DNA of 64,000 nucleotides, taken from assembly GCF_000004825.1 (NCBI RefSeq), contig NW_008805089.1, positions 248,001 to 312,000 of the forward strand, written 5' to 3'. Numbering within the stretch: the first letter of the stretch is position 1; every line of letters begins with the position of its first letter. Both the position numbers and the translations under genes were made by a program. The notes beneath the pieces are model-generated. The model had not been told where the DNA came from. It worked only from the letters and a program-made list of their open reading frames with translations, and did no database searches. Of this stretch, positions 11,042-22,826 are shown piece by piece. The DNA comes from Heterostelium album PN500. Lineage: Eukaryota > Evosea > Eumycetozoa > Acytosteliales > Acytosteliaceae.

Positions 11042-12520
11042 ATGAACAACTATATAATTCAATCAAAACCAATACAAAATAAGATAGTTAATTATTTATT
11101 AGATGAAAACATTCAAACTGTATTGTCTTTTTCTGAATATCTAAGTGAGATCTTCAGTAGTTATAGAAAATCTTTTCGATTATACGAAAAACACAAATAT
11201 CTAAATAATTTAATCATTGATTATTCATTGGTTTGCAGAAACTGGTACAGTTATATCAGCAACAGTTTAAATCGATTCAATTATAGCCCTATATTGGGAC
11301 CTATTTCAGGTGTCCTTACGCCTCTCCGAAATCAATATTCATTGATACAATGCAGCAATATCACAACTCTAAGTTTAGTACAACGAAATTCTTCAGATTT
11401 AGATCGTACCATCAAGCTCATATCTCAATTTCCATCTTTACAATTGTTGTGTTTGTACGTTGACAGTATAGCTGTGGTAATGGAGATCATCAAACACTTT
11501 CCCGATCAATTTAAAATACAAATTGCTCTCACTCTGTCCTCTCCAGACGAATCTGAGGTATACGATATTCCAGCGATAAGATCAAAGATTGATTTTATAC
11601 ACTTTAATGTTTACCAATACGAAATGGAATATGCATCGCTCTGGCAACCTGACTCACTCTATTTTCTGGCAAATAGATTCAGTTCGATGGGAAATAGCAT
11701 TGATATGAGCAAATTCCTTAGTATTCCAACACTTCAACATATCAATGTCTGCGAGGTAGATATTATTGATCTACAAGATCTCAAGAGTTTCGTAGAAAAC
11801 AACAACACTCTCGTATCTCTGAAAGCTGTTATCAACATCAATTTGGTGGCAGTAAAGTACGAACACTTTTACAGTGGCGAACACTCTAGTTGCCGTTGTA
11901 AATATTGTCAAGTTTGGAACCAACTCAATACACATTCAATCATCAGTGCGAATAGGGCAGATCATTGGATTGACTTTTGCAATGCACTACAAACCAATAA
12001 AACATTGAAAAGACTATCGATAAAGAATTGTTGTCAAATCTCTACAATGTTAGCCAGCTCTGATCTTGCCACCACAGTTTCCAATCGATTATCTGAAGCA
12101 CTCTCCTCTAACAATACACTTAGAGATCTATCAATATCTTGTTTAATGTTGAATGATTCATTCTTTCGAATGACATTGTCACATTCCAATCGATCAATCA
12201 AACATCTCAAACTTTTCGATTTGGACAAGCAATTCCTTATTGAAATGGGTGAAATGCTCAAAGTAAATCAAACGATTACCTATATTGACGCTGCATCATT
12301 CTATCTTCAAAAATACAACTCGAATGAACAGTTTGAAGCAATCAACAAACTAATGATCGATACAAACAACAACAAAATAATAAGAATCATAAAAATATCA
12401 TCACATATACATGCAATGCAATCTGATATTCAACCGACTGATAATTTCAAGATAGCTATTGTTGAAAGCAAGAAAAAAGTAAACAAATCCTTTGTTGCTA
12501 TCACCTCTAAACAAAGTTAA
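11042..12520 (+). CDS. Leucine-rich, F-box-like dictyostelid family protein
   Basis: A single-exon gene of 492 residues. I do not recognise a specific gene. The N-terminus (1-75: IQNKIVNYLLDENIQTVL, then SLVCRNWYSYISNSLNRF) has the look of an F-box: a short helix pair ending in a CR.W motif. The rest holds irregular leucine-rich segments such as ITTLSL, NKTLKRLSIKNC, NNTLRDLSISCLML and IKHLKLFDL. A small Cys pair (SCRCKYC) lies near residue 285. A broken partial copy lies 1.5 kb to the left, so this is a locally duplicated family. A substrate-recognition role in a ubiquitin ligase is possible by analogy only. Confidence 0.7.
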   Translation: MNNYIIQSKPIQNKIVNYLLDENIQTVLSFSEYLSEIFSSYRKSFRLYEKHKYLNNLIIDYSLVCRNWYSYISNSLNRFNYSPILGPISGVLTPLRNQYSLIQCSNITTLSLVQRNSSDLDRTIKLISQFPSLQLLCLYVDSIAVVMEIIKHFPDQFKIQIALTLSSPDESEVYDIPAIRSKIDFIHFNVYQYEMEYASLWQPDSLYFLANRFSSMGNSIDMSKFLSIPTLQHINVCEVDIIDLQDLKSFVENNNTLVSLKAVININLVAVKYEHFYSGEHSSCRCKYCQVWNQLNTHSIISANRADHWIDFCNALQTNKTLKRLSIKNCCQISTMLASSDLATTVSNRLSEALSSNNTLRDLSISCLMLNDSFFRMTLSHSNRSIKHLKLFDLDKQFLIEMGEMLKVNQTITYIDAASFYLQKYNSNEQFEAINKLMIDTNNNKIIRIIKISSHIHAMQSDIQPTDNFKIAIVESKKKVNKSFVAITSKQS

Positions 12521-12989
12521 TAAATTATTTGTTAATCCAACAGTAATTACAAACAAAATTTATATATTATCTATTTGTTTTTGGGACTTTTTAATCCAAC
12601 AGATTTAATCAAAATTAAAAACAAATTTATTCTTTTTTATGATTTCTTCCGCTCGTTTATATATTACTCACACACAATTTATTTATTTATTAATATTATT
12701 ATTAAAATATAGAAACAACAGATAGAGCTAGAGAGTTCAAAACATAATAAAACACTTGAATTATTTGTTATGTTGAATATATTTGTTTTCAATGCAATTT
12801 GTTGTTTTGTTACAGGTGTTCCAATGATCATCCAAAATCACATCCGAAGCATACCTGTGAACATATCGATGATATCAAATCACATTTGTTAAAGACAAAA
12901 GATAACACAAAGCATATTAACAATAATGATAATAATGAGAGAAAATTTTGTTTATAATGCGCGCTTAATGGGCATAAAGCAAGAATAGA
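12521..12989. other. Intergenic with a coding-like fragment
   Basis: Mostly AT-rich spacer on the 3' side of the tRNA-Thr gene. Plus-strand positions 12813-12957 hold a 47-codon open stretch that looks coding: an acceptor-like TTACAG, then RCSNDHPKSHPKHTCEH and DDIKSHLLKTK, ending in TAA. No matching upstream exon is evident. It could be the last exon of a lost gene, perhaps part of a B-box-like zinc finger. Confidence 0.3.
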
Positions 12990-13062
12990 TGGCTCCACCG
13001 AGAATCGAACTCGGGGCCTCAGGTTTACAAGACCTGCGCTCTGCCAGCTGAGCTATAAAGCC
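12990..13062 (-). tRNA. tRNA-Thr (anticodon TGT)
   Basis: The minus strand folds into a complete cloverleaf of 73 nt. The acceptor stem is GGCTTTA with TGGAGCC, with two G-T pairs. The D stem is GCTC/GAGC, the anticodon stem CAGGT/ACCTG with loop CTTGTAA, and the T arm CCGAG-TTCGATT-CTCGG. The anticodon in the loop is TGT, reading threonine ACA codons. The discriminator base is A, and no intron or encoded CCA is present. Confidence 0.95.
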
Positions 13063-13287
13063 ACTATTATATGTGCTGGAACTATTAGTGTTGTCTACGG
13101 TTGTCAACCCTGGACATATGAGCTTTAGTGATTATTTTGGACATCCCTTCAACTCATTATTGGAAACAGAATTTTATGAACAATGTTGATCTTTTTATTT
13201 TCATATCAAAGTTCTAATAATGTCTTGAAAAAATAATTTTTGTTTCCATATCATTGTTAAGTTTTATTTAAATCTTTATTATAATTT

Positions 13288-14587
13288 TTATTGTTGAGCA
13301 CTTGATTGATCTAAATATTGATTTGAATCATCTGATGACGACGATGATGATGCAAGTGGTATTTGATTCTTTCTCTTTCTACACTCAAAGAAATAGGTAT
13401 CGAAATTGGTATCTGGTACAAATCTCTTTGGAAAATCGGTTACCTTTACTTCAAATTCAAACTTATCCTCCATACACTTGATAAACTCTGGTATACCTCT
13501 ACGAATGGTTGCAGCAGTACCATAGAATACACCGTCCGGTGTCAAACTCTGATGAATAACATTGGCCAGATGCTCCACCAGATTGACATCGTACACCACC
13601 TCTGTTCCAATGATCACTTGATAGTGGAACGGCTTCGGTACTTTGTCTTTGGTCCAATCGAGTGGTGCAACCTTGCATGCATCGCGAATCAACTTGGAAC
13701 GCACGGAATTCATCTTTACATTCTCACGAAGTGTCGATACTATTTTCGGTGTGTAATCGGTCATCAGTACCGACTGACACAATAAACCAGCTGCCAAACC
13801 TGCAATTCCAAGACCGGCACCCAACTCTAGTACTTCTTTGCCTTCGAAAATCTGTGGATTCTCTAGAATCCAACGAGTGAATCCAATACCTGCATCCCAG
13901 ACACGCCAAGCCACACCGACATCTTTGTAGTGAAGTTGTTGTAGATCGAGTGTCCATTGAAACTGTCCATTATTCTCATTGTACTGACCGAGACCGACTC
14001 TTCTTATGCTATAGGGTGTACAACGCCTTAGACATTCGATAGCGGTAGCAGTGTCTTCCAATACCATAGGATCATACGAACTCTCCAATAGCAACTCTAA
14101 TTTATGTACAGCATCCAAAGATCTTAATATTTCATTTAAAATAGTATCTATATATTGATTAAAACAAAAAAATTAACATCAAAATACTACTACTATGATA
14201 TATTTTTTTTCAAAATTTTGACTTGTTTAAATAAAATAACCTTTTAAAGTTAATAATTTAAATATTAAAACGATGTGTCTAACAATTTCTATATCTTCAT
14301 TGTTTAACAATTCCAACATTGCAATGAAAATACCGGTTTGTTCTAATTGTTTAATATCACTATCTATAAATTGATATTTAAGAAAAAGTTAATAAAAGTT
14401 TCTATATTGATCATGTATTATTAAACATACTTGGATTATTTATCCAATTATTTAATTTATCTAATGCTTTATGTATTGCATCTTTATCATTTGATCTTAA
14501 TACCTCTTTTGTTATAATAGAATGATTATTTGATATTGCTATCTTTGATATTTGATTGCTTATCTCTTGTAATCTCTTTTGACTCAT
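13288..14587 (-). CDS. Methyltransferase of the METTL21/FAM86-like family 16
   Basis: A seven-beta-strand S-adenosylmethionine methyltransferase of 379 residues from exons 14431-14587, 14241-14363 and 13288-14147. Residues 1-130 are helical and charged and resemble an armadillo or TFIIS-N-like module. The catalytic part starts near 165. Motif I is VLELGAGLGIAG (about 199-210), the acidic end of the next strand is LMTDYTP, and motif post-II is VIIGTEVVYDVNLVEHL. GVAWRVWDAGIGFTRWI is the typical lead-in of Methyltransf_16 proteins, many of which methylate lysines of translation factors and chaperones. The substrate here is unknown. A Ser/Asp/Gln tail ends the protein. The start is the first ATG (MSQKRLQEI), and the three exons keep one frame. 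Confidence 0.82.
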
Positions 14588-14801
14588 ATCTTATAAATGA
14601 TGAATAAAGAAATAAATAAAATGAAAACAAATTAAATTAAAAATAGAAAAAACGAACGATTTTAATATTACGTTTGATCAATAAATTTATTATCCTTTTT
14701 TTTCTTTTTTTTTTCAATAAATAGGTATTTTTTATTTATTTGTTACTTTAAAGTAATCAAAAAGTTAATGACAAGCAAGAGTTGAAATGATAATCTATTG
14801 C

Positions 14802-16484
14802 TTAAGCAATACGAGTAAAGGTAGCTGGGTTGGCAGAGTTGATGGCATAACCAAAGCTGACCGATGAACCTGGCGCAAGAGTGGTCGACCATGATGGAAG
14901 TGACCAAACGATTTGACCATTGACAGTAGCAGATTCAAGTCCCCACATTCCACTGATTAAGCTTGATTGTGGTGAAGTGAATTTTGGATTACTAACAGAA
15001 GATGCTCCATTGTTGGTCACTTGACCATTGATTTGACTGGTGATACCCGATCCACTACCCCATTGCGAGGTAACACTTTGACTGAAAGCCAATGTGCTTG
15101 GTGAAGTTGTTGTGCCTGTGGTGGAGGTAGTCGATGGTCCAGTAGTGGTGGTAGTGGTTGTTGGTTTGACAGTTGTAGTTGATGAGGTGGTGGAAGTAGT
15201 TGATCCAGTGGTTGGCTTGACAGTGGTAGTACCAGTGGTAGTTGTCGATCCAGTAGTTGGTTTAACAGTGGTTGTGGAAGTTGTTGATCCAGTAGTTGGC
15301 TTGACAGTGGTTGTACCGGTAGTGGAAGTTGTAGATCCAGTGGTTGGCTTGACAGTGGTAGTTGATGAGGTTGTGGTGGAAGTTGTCGATCCACCAGTGG
15401 TTGGCTTAGCTTGTTTGAGGTATTTCGAAACATATTGACCATAGGTAGTTGATCCAGAGACAATGTTACCCTGTGCAACTGAAATATCCCAGAGCATGAC
15501 ACCACCGAATGTTGGACTGTTGATGTAGGTTGAAACGAGATTGGTGAGAGTTTGAGCGGTGACGTAACCACTACCGGCAGCATAGGTATCGGCTGGTGCA
15601 CCAATAAAGATTTTAGTGTTTGGTGAGTTGGCAGTGATCCAATTGGCCCAAGTATTGTAGTTGAAACTTGATCCCGAAGCCAAACCACAGTAGTTGTTAT
15701 AGAATTGAATGTTGATGAAATCCAACAAACCGGTCGACAGTGCGGTTCCTGGATTTGGTCCGATCGAGGCGTCTGGATAGACACACTGTGGCGCAGCGGT
15801 GACATAATATTTCTTTGGGGCGTTGGCAAAGTAGGTGTTCTTCAAGGTCTGCACGAAAACATCAAAGTATTGCGATTGTCCATTCTCGAGATCCAAGTCG
15901 ACACCATCGAGTTGAACGGCACCGAATGGACGTGGGTAAGTTGGGTTGTTACCACCGAGGAACATGTTCCAAACTGTTGTGGCGAATTGTTGAGCTTGTG
16001 CAGAACTACTGAATCCATAGCTACCGACGGCACCACCGAGCGAGAGGATTACAGCCTTACCTTTGGTCTGACAGGTTTGAATACCGGAACCTACGGCTGG
16101 ACATTGAAGAAGTTGTGAATAACCTGGATAGAGAGAACCACACATATTGGCAAGATTCAAACCTGGTGCTGGGATCGATGTTCCAATGATATTCTCAGAT
16201 GAGAAAAAAGTATTCAAGAATGATACGAAAATAACATCATAAGTATTGTCAGTACAATAAGTATCGATTTGAGTTTGATATGGTTTTCCACCACCTGCTG
16301 CTCCATTCTAAAAACAAATATATTAAATTATTAATATTTCTTTGTTTACAATATATAATTATATATATGTTATAAAACTTACTTGTCCCCAATAAGCAGC
16401 AACATTATTTCCAGAATTTACGTTAAAAGATTGTACAGTAAGTACAATTGAAAAGATTGTACAAATAAATAATTGATATTTCAT
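14802..16484 (-). CDS. Secreted GH18 chitinase with Thr-rich linker and C-terminal CBM-like domain
   Basis: Endochitinase of the plant class III / fungal type, 535 residues, exons 16383-16484 and 14802-16307. A signal peptide covers about residues 1-19 (MKYQLFICTIFSIVLTVQS). The GH18 barrel follows: NNVAAYWGQNGAAGG at the first strand, AVILSLGGAVGSYGF, then LDGVDLDLEN (residues 167-176), where the final Glu is the acid catalyst. FINIQFYNNYC and GGVMLWDISVA complete it. A linker of about 90 residues of TTST/VKPTTGS repeats joins a C-terminal domain (SQSVTSQWGSGSGITSQI through VSFGYAIN) that looks like the CBM49-type cellulose-binding module common in dictyostelid coat proteins. Likely roles are digestion of fungal or bacterial prey walls or remodelling of the organism's own matrix. 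Confidence 0.92.
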
Positions 16485-16510
16485 TGTTAGATGTAAATGT
16501 TATTTACAAA

Positions 16511-16541
<31 letters not shown>

Positions 16542-17892
16542 TTTTTAATTTGATTTGTTGATTTGTTGATAGTCTAAAGTATTTATAGTTATTTTGTCTA
16601 GATGAAGGTCCATTTGTTTGTTTTTTTTTTTATAAAAATAAGGTCTATTACCATTACCATGTTGTAGGTTTTAATATTTTAAATTGTGGGCAATACCATC
16701 AAAATAACAACCAATAAAATTAAAATATCTTTTGAGAAATACCCAATTTAATGAGAGTTTGGTTATAATTGGCTTTTATATTAATACCATTTCATCAAAC
16801 CATATCGATTTGGTGTATACAGTAAATGTAAAATCGCAATATTAACTCCACTTGTTTTTGGGTTTTTTCTTAATAATAAAAACATAATAAAATGGTATCC
16901 TATTATGATTGAATTCAAGTGGCTAACAAGTAAATTGAATTGGTTTTTTTCGAAAACCAAAAAGTTAATTCTTGATGGTTCTCAAATAAACTATAATATC
17001 TTACTGATTTTATTTAAAATCATTCTATGGTATTCTAGTTGAGGATTTGTTTTTATAAAATAAAAAAAAAAACATAATAAAAAATGATTATTATTGAGAT
17101 GTTAATCCTTAAAGGATTTTAAAAGATATTGAAGTAGTGGTTTCGGAATCTATTGATTTGTTTTGAATATCACATTTTTTTTTATGGGGAAATTGAATGT
17201 TCAAAGTGTAATTAATCGTCACATCACATTATGTGTTTACAAAAAAAAAAACAACAAGGACCTAACTAGTGTGGTGTTTTTTCAATTATAAATGGTTCTT
17301 TACATTAATGGTAGTTTCAGAAAGAGGTAAAAATGGCAAAGAGTAATGTTTTTTTTACTTAAAATCCATAAAGTATTGGGGTGCATTGTTTCAGAATGGT
17401 TTTTATAATAAAAACAATTTAAATTAACAACCATTTTGGCTCTTTACCATTTATTTTATTTTTATTTTATTTTTTATTGTATTAATGTTCTGTTTGTTCC
17501 ACAGATAACCATAAAGTCCATATCTATCTGTTCAATAAACCTAGGAAATTCGAATTAAAAAATTAATAAAAATAAAAAGGAAAACATTATATATTTGATT
17601 ATTAAATCTTTGATTTGATTGAATACTGTTACAGTAGCAAATAATTTATTGATTAAATACAAAATCTATGTGAAGATAAATTAAATGTTAAAAGACACAA
17701 ATAAAACAGTTAACTGTTTATGTAAGACACTACTTTTGTAAAATTAAATTTTGGTGTTTTTTTTATTTTAATTTTTTTTTTTTTTTAAACTAATTTATAA
17801 ACCAGCTGGTTCAAACCTGATAAATCAGATGTTTAATGAAATGAATTGTTATAGATAAGCAGTAGTAGTCTAATATAAAATAATAACAGAAA
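16485..17892. other. Intergenic between divergent genes, no gene seen
   Basis: 1.4 kb of AT-rich DNA between the chitinase start (minus) and the PEX2 start (plus). A tetranucleotide AAAT repeat lies near 16510-16535. No coding-like frame or RNA gene is visible. It should hold both promoters. Confidence 0.55.
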
Positions 17893-19506
17893 ATGGATAA
17901 TAATAATAATAATAATAATAGTAACAGTGTTAATAATGACAATAGTAGTAATGACAGCAGTGTTAGTAGTAATAGTAATGTAAATAATAATAATAATATT
18001 AATAATAGTAATGTAAATAACAGTAGTAACAGTAGAATAACTACAACTAATACATTGAATAGACAACCTACGATACCACCGACACTGTCAACCGATTACT
18101 TGAATGAGAGCAGCGAGATCACAAAGAAACTACAGGAGATAGACAGACAGATAAAACAATCGAAACGACCTACCACCAACATTGTCAGAGTGAGTCAACT
18201 CGATTCAACAAAGTTAGATGAAGAGATATTAGAACTATTGAAAGCACAATTCATGAGAATATTTATGTTTTTTAAGGTAAGTACTTATCATATGCATATA
18301 TATATATGATAAGAACAACTAAACTAAAACAATTGTCGTTCTATCATATCATCATCATCATCTCTTATTTAAATAGCCAACATTTGTACAAAACTTTCAA
18401 CCAGAGATCAACTTGATATTGAAATCAGTCATATATAAACTATCGATATTCAATCTTGGTACAACCTATGGTAATCAATTACAGAATTTAACATATAGAA
18501 ATGAAGCTGCATTCGATCCCTCTAAAGGTATGTTAATGTTGTTATGATGAGTATTTATTTAGATTTAGTAAACTAATGATGTATATATATAATAGGATCC
18601 GATTATTTAACGAAATTAACATTGAAACAGAAATGGTTATCTGGTATTATTTTGATTGGTGGAGAATGGGCATGGGCTAGAATCAATAGGCTAGCGATCA
18701 ATGAGAGTTGGGGAGACCGTCCAGATGACGACTATCGTAAGAGGCTATGGAAACTATTGAATCAGTTGGAATCACTCTACAAGATACTCTCGCTAGTAAA
18801 CTTTTTAGCTTTCCTATTCGATGGTAAATACGTGACACTTGTCAACCGTCTTCTCTGCATGCGTCTAGTCTATGCCCATCCATCTCTAAGCAGAAGAATC
18901 TCATTCGAATATATGAATAGACAATTAGTATGGCATGGTTTCACTGTATGTATTATTAATAGTTGATTGATTCATTCACTCATTTAACATTTTTAATGAT
19001 ATGACTAACAAAACAAACATTAATGTTTACTTTGAATGATAACAATATGATAGGAATTCTTTTTATTTATTATGCCATTGATCAATATTAATAAGATAAA
19101 GGGATTCCTTTATAGAGCAATTCAAAAACCAAGCAATATGTTGTCACAACAGAGAAATGGAGGTGGTGCTGCCAATGGTGTGTCACAGCAGCAAGTGTTG
19201 TCACCACAATTGCTGGCGGATCAGGTGTTACAGAAATGTCCGATATGCATGAACGATCCTATTAATATACCGTATATCTCTGACTGTTCACATTTGTTCT
19301 GTTACTACTGTATAAAGACTTCGATGATGATCGATTCATCGTTTTCATGTCCAAGATGCAATTCACTCATTTCCAATATAAAACGTTTCCAACCATTCAG
19401 TAACAGTAATTCAAACTCACCTATTTCAACATCTTCATCGTCATCTTCATCTTCATCTTCATCTTCATCGTCAACTTCTTCCTCATCACCTCAGCATTCA
19501 CCATAG
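17893..19506 (+). CDS. pex2: Peroxin-2, RING E3 ligase of the peroxisome membrane
   Basis: PEX2, with PEX10 and PEX12, forms the peroxisomal ubiquitin-ligase channel that recycles the import receptor PEX5. Four exons (17893-18276, 18377-18527, 18596-18945, 19054-19506) give 445 residues. Residues 1-60 are Asn/Ser-rich. The Pex2/Pex12 core begins at RVSQLDSTKLDEEILELL and includes the membrane segments IILIGGEWAWARINRLA, LYKILSLVNFLAFLF and EFFLFIMPLI. The RING finger spans 357-397 (CPICMNDP, DCSHLFCYYC, FSCPRC), a C3HC4 pattern with all zinc ligands present. A Ser-rich tail ends the protein. Confidence 0.92.
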
Positions 19507-20208
19507 TTATAATTCCGCTATTGTGTAATAATAATAATAATAAATATTAAATTTTTAATATATTATTTAAGCAAAGACACCAAATTTAATTCTTTTTAAA
19601 ATTTTATTTATAAGAATAGCTTTGTATTATTTGAACAAGATTAATATAGATAAACAATAGACATTGTTACTGTTTTGTTTCAACAACAAAGTTAAATAAA
19701 TGACAAGACAATATCAAATATTAACACTTTACAACAAGTTGTATACAAGAATCTTAAGATCAACAACAATGAAAAGAAATACAATGGTAATGGTTGGAAG
19801 TATATATTAAGATGATAGTTTAATCTAAAACAAAACATACTTGATAAATAAATATTACATATGTTTGTTTTTTTGTAAATAATTTACAAAAAATAAATAA
19901 AAATAGTTATTTTTGTTTAGATAATTTTAGATATAATTTATTATCTCTCTTTGTTAGATGAGAGATTTTAAAATGGTTTGTTTGAGGATGTTGGAGGTGT
20001 AAGGAGGGAAATGAAGTAGAGAGTAGTTTCTCATTTTCATAATAATAATCTTTTGTTGTGTATTCTTTTCTGTTCTGTTCTATCTATTTTGTTGTGTTGT
20101 AGACTAAATGATTATATTATTATTATTGTTGTATTTTGTTGTTGAGTAGTTGCGCTGCATTATATTTAATATTGTTTTAAATTTAAAAGTTGTTTTGTTT
20201 TGTTTTGT
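19507..20208. other. Intergenic between convergent genes, no gene seen
   Basis: About 700 bp between the PEX2 stop and the small Tim stop. It is AT-rich with several TTTTG and TGTTGTG runs. No gene was found. Confidence 0.5.
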
Positions 20209-20457
20209 TTATTGTTGTTGTTCAATCTTGGCAAAGTGCTCAGCGAGTACCATAGCGAATTTCTCGTTCTTTTCGATACATTTGTATACACACAATTCTT
20301 CGTCGTTGTCCAACTTTCTCAATCTAAAGTTGTTAATGCAGGCTTCGAAACAGTGATTGGTGATTTGGAAAGTGGTATTGATGACCTCTTTCATCTGCAT
20401 CTTATTGATGGCATGAGTGATTCTCTCTTCTTCTTGCTTTGTTAACTTTCTCGACAT
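20209..20457 (-). CDS. Small Tim chaperone, Tim9-like
   Basis: An 82-residue single-exon gene for a mitochondrial intermembrane-space chaperone. The twin CX3C motif is complete: CFEAC at about 36-40 and CVYKC at about 56-60, flanked by helices. The order FQITNHCFEACI then LDNDEELCVYKCIEKN fits Tim9 best among Tim8/9/10/13. Tim9-Tim10 hexamers escort carrier precursors to TIM22. No presequence is expected, and none is seen. Confidence 0.9.
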   Translation of the reverse strand: MSRKLTKQEEERITHAINKMQMKEVINTTFQITNHCFEACINNFRLRKLDNDEELCVYKCIEKNEKFAMVLAEHFAKIEQQQ

Positions 20458-20796
20458 CTTTCTTATATTCTATTATATGATATAGATTATCTAATGCAAA
20501 ATAAATATATAAATGACAAAATTATTTCGTGTTTTTAATCGGTTGTTTGTTCAACACCAACAATGAAAAAAAAAAAAAAAAAAAAAGAAAAAATAATTTC
20601 AAAAAAATAAATGACAAAATGATATGAACACCTAAACAAAACATATTAATTTAAATAGTACATATTATATTCGAAATATATATATATAGAAATGAATGAA
20701 ATGATCATTCATTAGTTATGAGTGAATATGATTTATTATTATTATGTAACAATTTGGATAATATTATGTTTTTTTTGTTTGTTTTTTGTTAGGATT

Positions 20797-20912
20797 AGAA
20801 TGGTGAAGAGTAACAGTAATCACAAATTTTATATCGAATAAGAGTGTATTTTATATAATAAAAGTGTAATGTTGATATAAAATTTGTGATTACAATTGCT
20901 TTTCACAATTCT
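20797..20912. repeat. Imperfect inverted repeat, 41-bp arms
   Basis: Left arm 20797-20837 and right arm 20872-20912 match as reverse complements at 35 of 41 positions, including an uninterrupted block ATCACAAATTTTATATC. The spacer is 34 bp and very AT-rich. The element lies between the start of the small Tim gene and the stop of the SAYSvFN gene, both on the minus strand. It could be a small foldback (MITE-like) insertion, a structured RNA or a transcription end signal. Confidence 0.8.
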
Positions 20913-20993
20913 AAAAAAATCGAATTTGAATGATTTATTACTTTATTACAATAGTTTGTTATTTTATTTAATGTATACAATTTGTTGTTGTTA

Positions 20994-21559
20994 TTATTGA
21001 TTATGATTGTATCTCAATCCCATTGAACCTTCCAATTGATCTCTAGTCACCGATCCAAGAATAGATTGATGATTCTTATTAAATACACTATACGCACTTA
21101 TTTCTCCCTAAGAAAATATAGTTGTTGGTCAGTTAGTTTAAACTTATATTATATACTCTTATCACAGCGTCTAATAATAATAACATTATTTATTTACCTT
21201 TTGTTTTTTACCTAGATTTCTAAACATATATACAGCGACACTTATAACAAAGAATACAGCACCAAATTCAATCTTAACTGCCAGATATTGAAAGAATAAC
21301 CATATAAAGAATTTAACTATATTTATTTTATTATTTACAATTGTTTCTATAGTTTGCATATTTAAATGTATGAACATGTTAATGATATGAATATAAAGAA
21401 ATCACATTAGACTTATTAATATTTATTACTTTTAATATTGTCTTTAGTGAAAAAGTAATGAAATTCAACATCTGTATCATCCATGTCTTTCTCTCTTTCA
21501 TATATATTTTTAACATCTATCTGTTTCACTTCACCATTATGTATAACTGTTTTTCTCAT
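20994..21559 (-). CDS. SAYSvFN-domain membrane protein (SAYSD1-like)
   Basis: Three exons (21430-21559, 21198-21346, 20994-21107) give 130 residues. Residues 1-43 are charged. A hydrophobic segment follows (KFFIWLFFQYLAVKIEFG, then AVFFVISVAVYMF). The family signature GEISAYSVFNKN begins at residue 94, then HQSILGSVTRDQLEG. In animals SAYSD1 is an ER membrane protein that binds ribosomes and takes part in UFM1-linked quality control of stalled translocation; the function in amoebae is inferred. The frame is continuous across both introns. Confidence 0.88.
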
Positions 21560-21879
21560 CTTTATAATAATATATAATAATAATATAATAAATCTATTAA
21601 AATTTAAAGTACGATATTAAAAAACAAAAAGTGAGAAATAACAAAGTTTGTTTTTTCAGTCAAAATGAAAGTCAAACAATTAAAGAATGACATTTGGAAA
21701 TTTATTTATTTATATATATTTGGTTAATAGTAACCAAATACATTGGATTATTAATATAATAATTACAATTAATTATAAGTTGGTGGTGGTGGTGGTGATA
21801 TATAACTTATAAATCTATTAGGATTTAGTTATACGATTTTAATCAAATATTGACTATATTATTCTTATTATTATTATTA
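21560..21879. other. Intergenic, no gene seen
   Basis: AT-rich spacer of 320 bp between two minus-strand genes. It contains a short GGT repeat (GTTGGTGGTGGTGGTGG near 21780). Confidence 0.5.
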
Positions 21880-22826
21880 TTATTGATTCTTATTTTCAAA
21901 TTCTAATACATGAATATTTCTCATCTTTAAATATTCTTTTTTGATTTCAGCTGCTAATTCCTAAATAAAATGATTTAGTTGAATTGTTAGTTTGTTTGAT
22001 TGTACAAAAACAACATGTTCATGAACTTACTTCAGCATCTTTATATTCACCCCAATTAACACGTATCACAGCTATATACTTTGAGATGTCTTGGAGGAAC
22101 TCTTGATAGGCACGATCTAGAGCAACGAGGTAATCGAGTGTAATTCCTTTTTCGCAATCTCGGTTACGTAGTCTGATGCGATTGAGTGATTCTTGTGGTG
22201 AGACATCGAGGTGTACGATCAAGTTGGGTATTCTCATAAAGTTTGAAAGGTTCCTGAACATCGAACAATAGGTTTCGTAGTCTCTCTTCTCCATATTGCC
22301 ACTCTCCATGAGCATCTTTGCGAAAACACTGTCCTCGTATATCGTTCTGTCCTGTACACCACCTTTGCCTTGCCAGATGATCAATTGCTGTTGTTGAAAT
22401 CGTTGATTCAACAAGTAGATCTGTAGAGGAAAGCTATACTTCTTTGGATCCTTATAGAAATCTTCTAGATATGCATTATCGATAACACCTTCATACTGAT
22501 AGATAGATCATATGATCACATGATAATAATAATAATAATCAATCATCATACAATTAGATTAATCAATGATGAATGATTGATTGTATATTATATAACTATA
22601 TTTTTAACATACATAAGTTGGTAAATTCAAAACTTTTCCTAATGCTGTACATAATGTTGTCTAGTTGTTTACATAATATCAGTACTTGGTCTTATTACAT
22701 TCCATATATTGTATAGGTTATACATACCTTACCAACACCGATAAGACCTGATATACCTATATGTAATGCTTCCAATTGATCATTTCCTCTAAATATTGAG
22801 TAAACTGGTGAATCTGATCTGCTCAT
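21880..22826 (-). CDS. Deoxynucleoside kinase (deoxyadenosine/deoxyguanosine kinase family)
   Basis: Salvage enzyme that phosphorylates deoxynucleosides to 5'-monophosphates. Four exons (22728-22826, 22613-22660, 22031-22495, 21880-21960) give 230 residues. The P-loop is split by an intron, GISGLIGVGK then TTL (about 24-36). The lid and substrate motifs are YYEGVID, VQDRTIYEDSVF (the DRxxxED pattern), LIVHLDVSPQESLNRIRLRNR, and LDRAYQEFL. Dictyostelium is known to have bacterial-like deoxyadenosine and deoxyguanosine kinases. I cannot tell which specificity this one has. Confidence 0.9.

Noticed and set aside
15017-15829. 270-codon minus-strand frame and 114-codon plus-strand frame within the chitinase
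   Set aside because: Alternative frames over the Thr-rich linker; the GH18 frame explains the region fully.
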